From positions 1 to 27,201 of the forward strand of contig JAZQFH010000034.1 of assembly GCA_045539425.1 (NCBI GenBank): a DNA stretch of 27,201 nt, given 5' to 3'. This DNA is from RUG14871 sp045539425 (GTDB lineage Bacteria; Bacillota_I; Bacilli_A; Erysipelotrichales; Erysipelotrichaceae). Shown here piece after piece: positions 10,701 to 14,758 of the stretch. How positions within the stretch are numbered: the first letter of the stretch is position 1; each line of letters begins with the position of its first letter. A model generated the notes under the pieces. The model was not told where the DNA came from. It worked only from the letters and a program-made list of their open reading frames with translations, and made no database searches. Both the position numbers and the translations under genes were made by a program.

Positions 10701-11321
10701 CGTGATATCATACGCCACCATGTCGACGAGTTCCTGATCCTCTTCCATGGCACTTGAGATCTGGGCATAGAGATTGGAGGAGTAAAGGCGGCGTATCTGA
10801 ACATAGGCCCCTTCTTCCAGCACACCCTCCGGAATACGGACAATGACCCTTGTCCCGTCTTCCGCCACCGCACTCAGCTGCTGCGCCGGACGGATCACAG
10901 GTGTTTCCTCTGACGGTGTTTCTCCGGATGGTTCAACGGAGGGTTCTTCTTCTGCCGGCGGTTCTTCCTCAGAAGGCTCTCCTTCCGAAGGTTCCTCCCC
11001 CGGAATCACGATATCCTCTGAGCCGGACGGTTCTTCTTCAGAAGGTGTGACTTCCCCTTCCCCCGGCGTATCGCCTTCCCCGGAAGGATTGTCTTCCGAG
11101 CCGGGGTTCTCTTCGATCGGCAGATCGATATCGATCGTCTGATCATCCAGCTGATATTCCTCTTCCGTGATTTCCTCACTCGTATAATCACTTTCCTCAT
11201 TCAACTCCGTTGCCTTCAGGATGCGGTCCGAGGAACCGTGAAGGATAACAGTAATTACCAAAAGAATCGCCAGAAAAGAAATGGTTGTCTGCTTGAGTAA
11301 TTTTCTGATCGTTTTATTCAT
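1..11321 (-). CDS. Giant repeat-rich secreted surface protein (3' end beyond the window)
   Basis: This reading frame is open from ATG at 11321 to the window edge, 3,773 codons with no stop, so the protein is incomplete here. A good GGAGG-type ribosome site lies 9 nt upstream of the ATG. Visible order: signal peptide (residues 1-35, hydrophobic core about 13-30); Pro/Glu/Ser-rich acidic stalk (about 37-141); a module common in Gram-positive surface proteins (about 145-265); two Big_2-like Ig domains (about 270-450); a domain I do not recognise (about 455-610); an InlB-B/Listeria-Bacteroides-type repeat near 640; two MucBP-like segments (about 679-810); then Ig-like YDG/MBG repeats to the edge. 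It is probably an adhesin or matrix protein outside the cell. A sortase signal would be at the unseen C terminus. It overlaps the upstream 62-aa gene by 8 nt. Domain names are inferred from sequence style, not from a search. Confidence 0.93.
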   Translation of the reverse strand, partial: MNKTIRKLLKQTTISFLAILLVITVILHGSSDRILKATELNEESDYTSEEITEEEYQLDDQTIDIDLPIEENPGSEDNPSGEGDTPGEGEVTPSEEEPSGSEDIVIPGEEPSEGEPSEEEPPAEEEPSVEPSGETPSEETPVIRPAQQLSAVAEDGTRVIVRIPEGVLEEGAYVQIRRLYSSNLYAQISSAMEEDQELVDMVAYDITLYDNQGREVQPNNSVQVTLIGADVKSGEETAVYHISEGGETEKIAEVNNAENVSFNTSGFSTFVIASSNGTNGSSDSVVTATYTLREGETKELSKPSGYSFSSVSYATSDSSVVTVKKGSSSATVSAVGTGSATVTVTYTTTSWFNKTTTTLAVYEFIVGRAEPSISVSPSTLSLTTLGQTGTLSATLRNLDDENTVVWTSSDPSVVSVVNGMVTALKAGSATITASVSPEEDEYYGQTYSATARVTVTLSEYNLYHYALIPGANMNSVGAAGADASWFGLGVTKIVGVPNPSSLKNGAVDFAYEIGEVIKPLFPDLTYNGNTFKYVESDSPLADEFGYYTVQPFRVVVSNGANAGNNRYNPTAGGKTYHLDYICVLNEVSYVSVNFALKYPGSDSYAGLTDYATRVASGTAESTINKPSSSVAPQTYNYKGIRYAFTGWYTDSSLTTPANFNGSIERNTTYYASYTPTNSFYRVEYYYDGVRDDSLTDRLGPVDIGTEITSYTAKVKTGFTLSEATPTKLTVQEKEDENVIRVYYTKRLVNYKVGYYLNGTDEAIAPPQTKSVRFGEEGSGELIEIEGYTPVRNQSVITKTIESSNTEIRFEYYKNVTLTSASLTCGYDAEEHTASGYTASVSGAEFRDISASATGRNAGSYPVTFSAGTLNSVDTSERYIVTELAEGTLEIEKANVIVRANNSGKAYGERDPQLSAEVINAYPDNYAFTYRLNREAGEDIGSYVITVSGEAEQGNYHVSYENGTFEITAANTLLLYATGYEGIYDGEEHTLSVSASAANTTFSYSIDNGVTYSDQMPTITNAGEIKVIVRAQNPNYVTVTDSITLKVTPKSVVVRALDNGKTYGEADPALEASVEGLINGDSISYSVNRDAGEDVGSYAIRVTAAQNQGNYQISAADGTFEIRQGVLNLQALTSQKMYDATELKGGIDGALPEGSTVSYSIDGGVSWSAEVPALLHVGTLSYSVRVENRNFAAAYLSGSLNILPRTVTITSLSASKSYDGKPLVSHEVRYSGDGFVAGEGVNISYSGTQTLAGSSANGFTYQLKENTVENDYTISCVYGTLNVTNRDAKFGITVQALDHTLKYDGQNHKVSGLVSNTFDINGVTYTVRGLSAETTQRNAGTYEIPVSGTAAVLDAEGNDVTDQFAVSVESGRLKIEKRQVVLSSVSLSKTYDGRALSSYAMENNGVSTLLDGFATGEGVIIQLSGKQTLVGSSDNSFRYVLSEGTLADNYDISVKFGTLTVLSRNIEDLYEITLSFTQPSVTYNGELQSVSGLDHDTFVINGVTYRVEGITAVAEGTHAGSYTVEYRGDAVIRDEEGNDVTSQFTIFKENNSWQINPRPIEFRSASAEKEYDGEILSARSVEVLQEGFAGSDAADFVISGSQLLPGSSENSFTYTFAEGTLASDYQVKTTFGTLKVKDRTVKYEININAESGRILYDGQEHSFSGLSETSFTYGKEVYSLSGLTAAINVRNAGTYDVIIQGTPLIRDSAGNDVTRQFDISLHNGTLTVDKRRVTLTSNSAQKQYDGNPLREESGKVGGDGFAENEGVKLTYTGEQTLVGSSENTFTYEWNEGTLPENYEITLSCGTLNVQNRSAKYVIDIYARDADVMYNGQMQSVSGLRETVFEIDGNSYTVAGLSAYGEGRNAGSYTSAIQGSAVVYDKDGNDVTSEFALRMHEGTLTVRKRSLRFTSASAYKTYDGDPLHTLNMPEKGITIEKDGFIPNEGVIFRVTGSRTLPGVSRNTFSYEAEGSTNLNNYEIETVFGELRVNNRSTEQKFPLRVAVKSVSALYDGKDHSVSELDGLTVMVNNHTYTITGLSVAATGIDAGEYEAKISGEAKVLDHEGNDVTDQFTLTKENGTLIIHRRNVLLTSASAEKEYDGSPLTVSTITVSQDGFAEGEGAVYDISGSQTLVGSSHNTFSYRLNLNTKASNYNITQNTGILSVTNRSARYEIVLEANSMTTVYDGTEKTAAGFKTLSFDFDGIRYSVEGISASVSATHAGEYPLVIDNNARVYDENHNDVTSQFALSVTGGTLKIDKRQITLRSGSAQKEYDGTALTNNNVEIGGDGFAEGEGASFDVYGEQLVAGSSGNNFRYTLNEGTLSSDYDITEERGTLSVTRREKQYEITLRANSGEALYDGAEHRVSGFETLNFTFNGQNFTVSGLSAEVSGVNAGSYVTEITGQPLVRDRRGNDVTGEFIVHTENGTLNIQKRRVILTSANAQKEYDGTALADNHVEIGGDGFARGEGVALSVSGTQTLPGTSPNSFSYTFNENTSANNYEIILQTGNLSVTNRESRYEISLKALGKEVLYNGQTQSVSGFETLSFTQNNVSYTVEGITSSVSAKDAGTYPVVFGGTPVVKDASGNDVTSQFTLNVVPAELRISPRQVTIVSESATKEYDGRELKKEEVSYEGDGFVTSEGANITFSGSRTLVGSSENSFTYTLKDNTGENNYRITVRYGALTVTNRSARYEILAEAKSGEFLYDGESHTVSGLKNEQFFVDGSLYTLSGLSAEGSARNAGTYAVTVTGEPVVTDEAGNDVSAQFAVKTQNGILQINQREVRLISASDQKEYDGLPLTNNTVFIEGDGFVGAEGVTFSVSGTRTLAGEAENSFSYSYNSGTDAANYNVSTEFGTLRVLDRNEKYEIVVKANREQLTYDGSEHTLSGFETLQFTINSNRYTVSGLSAAVSGTDAGSYVLKAEGTALVRDASNNDVTSQFSVTTEDGSLEILPRQLTLTSASATKEYDGTALRDEGVSVSGDGFANGEGAAYTVSGTQTLVGESANSFTYTLNENTKASNYQITKAEGRLTVTGRSVPYAITLIAKSEEVLYDGNSHSLEGFETVTFEENGVTYTVSGLSATASGTNANSYPLSVSGTPVVRDGAGNDVTSQFTVSTEDGVLTISKRSVRITSLSAEKEYDGSPLIRHETSIEGDGFVSGEGVEFFFDGSQRYVGSSANAFRYAFGANTKAANYEVETEFGTLSVTERSEPYEITLVPLDGSYRYDGSEKSVSGFESLRFTQNNHVYDVEGVEASAAGTNAGSYPVEISGTPRVLDADGTDVTSQFAVSFAEKELTITKRNLTLTSDSAEKEYDGTVLTKHTVSVSGDGFAPNEGAAYSFTGEQLIIGESANSFSYTLNENTAEENYEITTAEGTLKVIARAVPFEIELVTLSDVVTYDGVEHTLSGFETTEFTLNNALFTVEGMSASASGQNSGSYQLKSEGEAQVYDAFGNDVSSQFTVSIQENELQIVPRNVTITSGSAEKEYNGTPLKEESVTVSGAGFASGEGASYSYSGEQTLPGSSDNLFTYELNEGTLAENYSIRLAYGKLNVTSRDVPYEITVEAQSGRETYDGKEHSLSGFKTLEFEVEGNRYTVSGLSAAGKGTDSGTYPVEISGDAVIKDAQGNDVTEQFRVNKVSGALQIEKRKVTLTSASADKVYDGNVLTASDVTVSGDDFAAGEGANYQVSGSRTLVGESENSFSYTLKDNTKAENYEISMVYGTLRVDPREAKYEISVEALSQSTTYDGNEKAVSGFRTLEFEVEGNRYTVSGLTAYGSGVD
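7771..8890 (-). repeat. Shorter MBG-like repeats preceding the 173-aa array
   Basis: Within the giant gene, upstream of the regular array, there are several irregular Ig-like units of about 75-95 residues. They include two with the pattern 'NSGKAYGExDPxL' then 'NREAGEDxGSY' (around 8590 and 8130), typical of MBG-type domains. Between them are units ending in a 'YDGEEHTLS' or 'KMYDATEL' pattern. They look like distant relatives of the main array with a different spacing. Confidence 0.6.
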
Positions 11322-11502
11322 GTGAACTGCCTCCGTCTATCTCCGCCTGCGCAAGAGAGTTGTATTTTTCCAATAGTCGTTTTTCTTCTTTTTTCAACCG
11401 GTTTCTTTTGATTGCCGTAAGGATGACAAGTCCCGCCAGCATCACCACAAACAGCAGATCCAGTAAGGCAGTGCTGTCACCTTTAATTTGCATGATATTC
11501 AT
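11314..11502 (-). CDS. Small single-pass membrane protein (62 aa)
   Basis: The protein has a short N terminus, one hydrophobic span (about residues 13-31), then a strongly basic stretch (KRNRLKKEEKR) and a Glu-rich helical tail, suggesting N-out/C-in topology. A strong GGGAGGC ribosome site precedes the ATG. Its start overlaps the stop of the 45-aa gene by 4 nt (ATGA) and its stop overlaps the giant gene start by 8 nt, so it is very likely co-translated with both. I do not recognise a family. The context suggests a helper for export, assembly or sensing of the surface protein, which is inference only. Confidence 0.8.
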   Translation of the reverse strand: MNIMQIKGDSTALLDLLFVVMLAGLVILTAIKRNRLKKEEKRLLEKYNSLAQAEIDGGSSHE

Positions 11503-11636
11503 CTTCTGCCTCCCTTATAAGTCTCTTTCTGCTCTGACAGATGCTTTCTTCGCTTTAAGCGGGATTGTATTTCATAACCCAGAATAAGAAAAAAAGCCAT
11601 GAGCGCAAAAAGAACAGCTACCGTATCCTTACTCAT
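11499..11636 (-). CDS. Very small single-pass membrane protein (45 aa)
   Basis: Reading from the ATG at 11636 gives a 45-residue protein: a short start (MSKDTVAV), one hydrophobic helix (about residues 5-21), then a basic cytoplasmic tail with KRRK-type clusters ending KGGRR. Its ATG overlaps the stop of the 126-aa gene by 8 nt and its TGA overlaps the next ATG (ATGA). Without it there would be a 126-nt hole in an otherwise gapless operon. Its layout (helix, then basic tail) mirrors its 62-aa neighbour. No family is recognised. It is short enough that automatic annotation would probably miss it. Confidence 0.72.
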   Translation of the reverse strand: MSKDTVAVLFALMAFFLILGYEIQSRLKRRKHLSEQKETYKGGRR

Positions 11637-12009
11637 CGCTTTTTCCCTTTCTGTCTGAATTGTTTCTCTTCTGCATCAGTTCCTCTTCCTTTTCAATCAC
11701 CGCTGCCCGAAGTGTTTCGATCCGTTTTTCATAATGATGAAAATAGCCGATATAGGCGCACGATAATACCAGAAGAGAGGACATCATTAACAGGTGTCTT
11801 GTGCCGTTCTGGTTTTTGCTGTAAGGCAAGGCAGCCATCGGCACCTCCTCATCATAGATTTCTTCTGCCGGGATCTCCTCCACGACCGTGATGACAAGCT
11901 CCCTTTCTTCCTTTTCCGCATACAGCTGATGCACTTTAAAAAGCATTCCTGCCATAATGCAGAAACCGAAGATCAGTATCATACGGAATTTACGGATGTT
12001 TTGTTTCAT
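11629..12009 (-). CDS. Two-helix membrane protein with sorting-signal-like core (126 aa)
   Basis: The N terminus carries a basic start and hydrophobic helix (about residues 9-25, possibly a signal peptide or anchor). An extracytoplasmic segment rich in Glu and Val follows, then 'ALPYSKNQNGTRH', a second hydrophobic helix (about 72-90), and a basic/acidic coiled-coil-like C terminus. The LPYSKN + hydrophobic span + basic residues run resembles a cell-wall sorting signal, but it lacks LPxTG and continues for about 35 residues. A ribosome site (GCAGGGGAA) precedes the ATG. It lies 11 nt after the sigma-like gene and overlaps the 45-aa gene by 8 nt. Function unknown; probably a membrane partner of this locus. 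Confidence 0.78.
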   Translation of the reverse strand: MKQNIRKFRMILIFGFCIMAGMLFKVHQLYAEKEERELVITVVEEIPAEEIYDEEVPMAALPYSKNQNGTRHLLMMSSLLVLSCAYIGYFHHYEKRIETLRAAVIEKEEELMQKRNNSDRKGKSDE

Positions 12010-12020
12010 AGTTCCCCTGC

Positions 12021-13205
12021 CTATTGTCTGAAATTAATGGACAGATGCAGCATATTGCCGATGTGATCCGGAATATAGATATCCAGCGGTTCACTCGGAT
12101 AGTCAAAGACGATAACGCCTTCATTTTCATCATAACTTAGCGGAAGAACGTTCATGCCGGAAGTGCTCTTCGCATACACTTCCCTGTAATCCACACCGAT
12201 TCCCTCATCTTCCACATACAGGAATACCTGATGGTCTCTGACCGCACTGTTTATTAACTGCGGGCATTTGGAATCCACGTTGTCGATCACAAAGACGGAA
12301 GTGACGCTCTGCCGGTTAAACAGCTCGACCGAAATACTCAGCTCTCCGTTGCGGACCGGCTCAATCGTATAGTTCTTTCTGTTTTTCTCATAGACCGGTA
12401 AGGTATGCGAGCGCATGCGGGCAACCACACTCCCCACCGGCAAGAGATTATCCACCCGGATGGTATATACGGGAAGACCCCTGCTGCCCACCTCTTCCGA
12501 AAGAATCTGATAGCGAGGCAAAACAAACAGCAGCGGCAGTAACACAAACAGCGTCAGAATGCCGGCAGCAATCCCTCTCTGCAAAGAGAAGCGTTCCCGG
12601 CGGTAGACGGTATAGGACGATAATGCCTCCAGAGGAATGCTGTTGGGTTTCATGGAAACGCTGTCATAGGCTTTTTCCAGTATCAGGATGGCTTTATAGG
12701 CATCCACTTCCTCTTCAACAACTTCCTGAGGGGTGGTATTCTTCAGGCGGATTCCGAATTCATTCAGATGTGACAGCGCATTCTTCTGAACCCGCTTCAC
12801 CAGAGACGGCTTCAGATTCAACAGTTTTGCCGTCTTTGGAAGGGAGATGTTCTGACAGTACAGCATGATCATGACCTGCGACTGCGTCAAGGGAAGATTC
12901 AGGCAGGCATTCAGCTCCGCCGTATCCTTTTCCCTTAAGACTTTCTCTGAGTGGTCGCAAAGAAACGCCGTACGCAAAGCCCAGGGAAGAAAGTGCGTCT
13001 CGTTCTGCAGGCTGAAAAATTCCTGCCGTATTTTCACAAACACTTCTTCCAAGAGTTCATACGCTTCTTCCTCAGACTCTCTGATAAAGCGGCAGTAGCT
13101 GTAAAGGCGGTCACTGACAGCGGAAAAGAGTTCCGCAAACGCATTGCTGTCGGAATATGCGCGCTTTACCAAATCATTCAGATAATCCTGATCCAGCCAC
13201 TCCAT
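12021..13205 (-). CDS. Sigma-70-like protein fused to a membrane anchor and Ig-like ectodomain (394 aa)
   Basis: Residues about 14-65 resemble sigma region 2 of ECF-type factors ('AFAELFSAVSDRLYSYCRF...EEAYELLEEVFVKI'). Residues about 104-150 resemble region 4 with a helix-turn-helix ('LPLTQSQVMIMLY...LPKTAKLLNLKPSLVKRV'). A linker leads to one clear transmembrane helix (about 211-230) and a C-terminal extracytoplasmic part of about 160 residues, ending in an Ig-like domain with 'VEDEGIGVDYREVYAKS' and 'DHIGNM' features. This places a DNA-binding-like half in the cytoplasm and a sensor-like half outside. It may be a membrane-tethered transcription factor controlling the locus, or a degenerate sigma factor. 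The 64-nt gap upstream is the largest in this gene block and may hold its own promoter. Start supported by GGGAGAG. Confidence 0.8.
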   Translation of the reverse strand: MEWLDQDYLNDLVKRAYSDSNAFAELFSAVSDRLYSYCRFIRESEEEAYELLEEVFVKIRQEFFSLQNETHFLPWALRTAFLCDHSEKVLREKDTAELNACLNLPLTQSQVMIMLYCQNISLPKTAKLLNLKPSLVKRVQKNALSHLNEFGIRLKNTTPQEVVEEEVDAYKAILILEKAYDSVSMKPNSIPLEALSSYTVYRRERFSLQRGIAAGILTLFVLLPLLFVLPRYQILSEEVGSRGLPVYTIRVDNLLPVGSVVARMRSHTLPVYEKNRKNYTIEPVRNGELSISVELFNRQSVTSVFVIDNVDSKCPQLINSAVRDHQVFLYVEDEGIGVDYREVYAKSTSGMNVLPLSYDENEGVIVFDYPSEPLDIYIPDHIGNMLHLSINFRQ

Positions 13206-13269
13206 GATTCTCTCCCACTTTATTATCTCTCTATATCAGTCTAAACAATCAACTAATTTTCACTTATTT

Positions 13270-13950
13270 CTATTGTTTTTGATATGCTCTGCGGTCAGAA
13301 AGGGCAATCAGCTTCGTAATGCTTTCCATCTGATCTGTCTTCTCAAATGCCGCACCGGCACAGTATTCAATATGCATGTTCTCTTTTGCTGCTTCCGTTT
13401 CCTTCTTCACGGTCTGCAGAAAATCATTCAGTCTTTTTTCCGTGCACTCCTGGAAGATGGCCAGGAATTTGTTGCCGCCGTTTCTGCCGATAAAGCAGAG
13501 CCCTTCCGAAGCTTTGCGCAAAATCTCCGAGAAGATGCGGATTGCCTCATCCCCGCCGGCATGGCCGTATTTTTCATTGATCTGTGCCAGATTTGTGATA
13601 TCCAGCGTGATGCATCCCATGCTTTCCGGAAGCTTTTTATTCAGGAAACGGGCAATAAAGACGTCAACACTGTAGCGGTTGGCAACCCCGGTCAAAGCAT
13701 CCGAATAAACCGCATGATCCAGCTCCATGTTCTCCCGCTTCAGATTGGCATAGGAGTTGAAGTCATAGAACAGGAAAACAAAGCTGCTCAGCAGTAACAG
13801 CCACAGCACAATCGCCAGAAAGCGGATATGCGGATTGGCGGCGATCTCACTGTAAAGATAGCTGTCACTGAAGATCACATACAGAGAAGCTGCCGCCAGC
13901 AGGATTGTCAGAATGAGCTGAACGGTTTTTACAACATCAAATTTCTTCAT
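13270..13950 (-). CDS. Membrane-bound GGDEF-domain protein with a degenerate active site (226 aa)
   Basis: Two membrane helices (about residues 10-29 and 44-62) precede a GGDEF fold (about 82-226). The conserved entry motif DALTGVANR (84-92) and the 'KYGHAGGDEAIRIF' helix are present. The signature loop, however, reads GGNKF (158-162), lacking both acidic residues normally used for metal binding and catalysis. By family knowledge it is therefore unlikely to make cyclic di-GMP; it may sense nucleotide, or dimerise and signal structurally. It starts inside the signal peptidase stop (4-nt ATGA overlap) with a GGAGG site, so the two are translationally coupled. It lacks an obvious extracytoplasmic sensor beyond a short loop. 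Confidence 0.88.
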   Translation of the reverse strand: MKKFDVVKTVQLILTILLAAASLYVIFSDSYLYSEIAANPHIRFLAIVLWLLLLSSFVFLFYDFNSYANLKRENMELDHAVYSDALTGVANRYSVDVFIARFLNKKLPESMGCITLDITNLAQINEKYGHAGGDEAIRIFSEILRKASEGLCFIGRNGGNKFLAIFQECTEKRLNDFLQTVKKETEAAKENMHIEYCAGAAFEKTDQMESITKLIALSDRRAYQKQ

Positions 13951-14483
13951 TGTTTTCCTCCCCGCTTTCCCGTATGTAGCTGAAAGATGATTTTACCCTT
14001 GATCTGATACAGGCTGACTTCACCGAACGTTCTGGAGTCCAGTGAAACCTCCCGGTTGTCTCCTAAGACAAATACATTCCCGTCAAATACCGTATACGGG
14101 TAGATGATCGCTCCGCTTTCCTTTACGGTAACTCCATACGCCCACGCAGCCGTCTCTTCCGTCTCATTCACATACAGCTTCCCGTCTCTGAGATCCACCT
14201 CATCTCCGGCAAGCGCAACCACACGTTTGATATAGTAGTCATTGGAAGGCACGCGGACCGATACAATATCGCCCACTTTGTAATTCCGCGCAAGACGGAA
14301 ATAGACGACCACATCCCCGTCCGCAAGTGTCGGATACATGGAGTCACCGCCTACGATGGCGATCCCGATCACAAAGCGGAAGAGAACAACGGCAGAAATG
14401 ATCATAATGATAAAAAACAGAGAATCATGCAGCCATCCTAATTTATATTTATTATACTGTTCTAAAACTCTGTTATGTTTCAT
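13947..14483 (-). CDS. Type I signal peptidase (178 aa)
   Basis: This is a membrane-anchored serine/lysine-dyad peptidase of family S26. One N-terminal membrane helix (about 21-42) is followed by the catalytic Ser in GDSMYPT (Ser48) and the catalytic Lys in DYYIKRVVA (Lys86). The C-terminal GDNREVSLDSR box (141-151) is complete. The length suits a Gram-positive SipS-type enzyme. It would cleave signal peptides of exported proteins, and its place at the head of the surface-protein operon suggests that the giant protein or its small partners may be substrates (inference). No ribosome site precedes the ATG; instead a TATAAT sits 6 nt upstream. Confidence 0.95.
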   Translation of the reverse strand: MKHNRVLEQYNKYKLGWLHDSLFFIIMIISAVVLFRFVIGIAIVGGDSMYPTLADGDVVVYFRLARNYKVGDIVSVRVPSNDYYIKRVVALAGDEVDLRDGKLYVNETEETAAWAYGVTVKESGAIIYPYTVFDGNVFVLGDNREVSLDSRTFGEVSLYQIKGKIIFQLHTGKRGGKQ

Positions 14484-14518
14484 ATCTTCATTATATGGAA
14501 AACCGTCTCATTTTTAAA
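14484..14518 (-). promoter_or_regulatory. Promoter for the signal peptidase operon, possibly leaderless
   Basis: On the minus strand a perfect TATAAT occupies 14495-14490, ending 6 nt before the ATG at 14483. At 17-nt spacing a weak TTTAAA fits a -35 (4 of 6 consensus bases). A start site about 7 nt downstream of the -10 would fall on or beside the A of the ATG. There is no Shine-Dalgarno in front, which agrees with a leaderless message. Confidence 0.5.
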
Positions 14519-14676
14519 TAACAGAACGTCAATCCGCACCTCTTTTGTTACAGTTTTTGACGCAAAAAAAGAACCGGGAAAGACAGCTGTATGCTCCCTT
14601 ATGTTCCGCTTGTTGATTCTTTCAGAACGGATTCTTCCCTTTTTGCATCATCTTCCGTTCTCTGTGAAAATCTGTG
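14519..14676. other. Divergent intergenic region without a supported gene
   Basis: This lies between the two divergent operons. The short plus-strand frame that crosses it has no ribosome site and no recognisable product. I see A-rich and T-rich runs but no convincing hairpin. Confidence 0.5.
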
Positions 14677-14706
14677 TCCTTATATATAAGGAAAGAATGC
14701 TATAAT
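14677..14706 (+). promoter_or_regulatory. Extended -10 promoter with a 16-bp perfect palindrome (ABC operon)
   Basis: TATAAT at 14701-14706 is preceded by TGC, giving an extended -10. The -35 position is weak and is occupied by the 16-bp perfect palindrome TCCTTATATATAAGGA (14677-14692), which looks like an operator for a dimeric regulator. The downstream leader of about 45 nt ends in an AAAGGAGG ribosome site before the ATG at 14759. Confidence 0.6.
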
Positions 14707-14758
14707 ATCAATGATATTTTGACATTTACAGAATCAACTACTGACAAAGGAGGAACCT

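Noticed and set aside
10843..11200. Plus-strand Ser/Gly-rich frame and other frames opposite the acidic stalk
   Set aside because: They are produced by the repetitive Glu/Pro/Ser codons of the real minus-strand gene.
13540..13560. GGDEA at residues 132-136 as a GGDEF active site
   Set aside because: This is the upstream G(H)xxGD helix motif of the fold. The true signature loop lies about 25 residues later and reads GGNKF.
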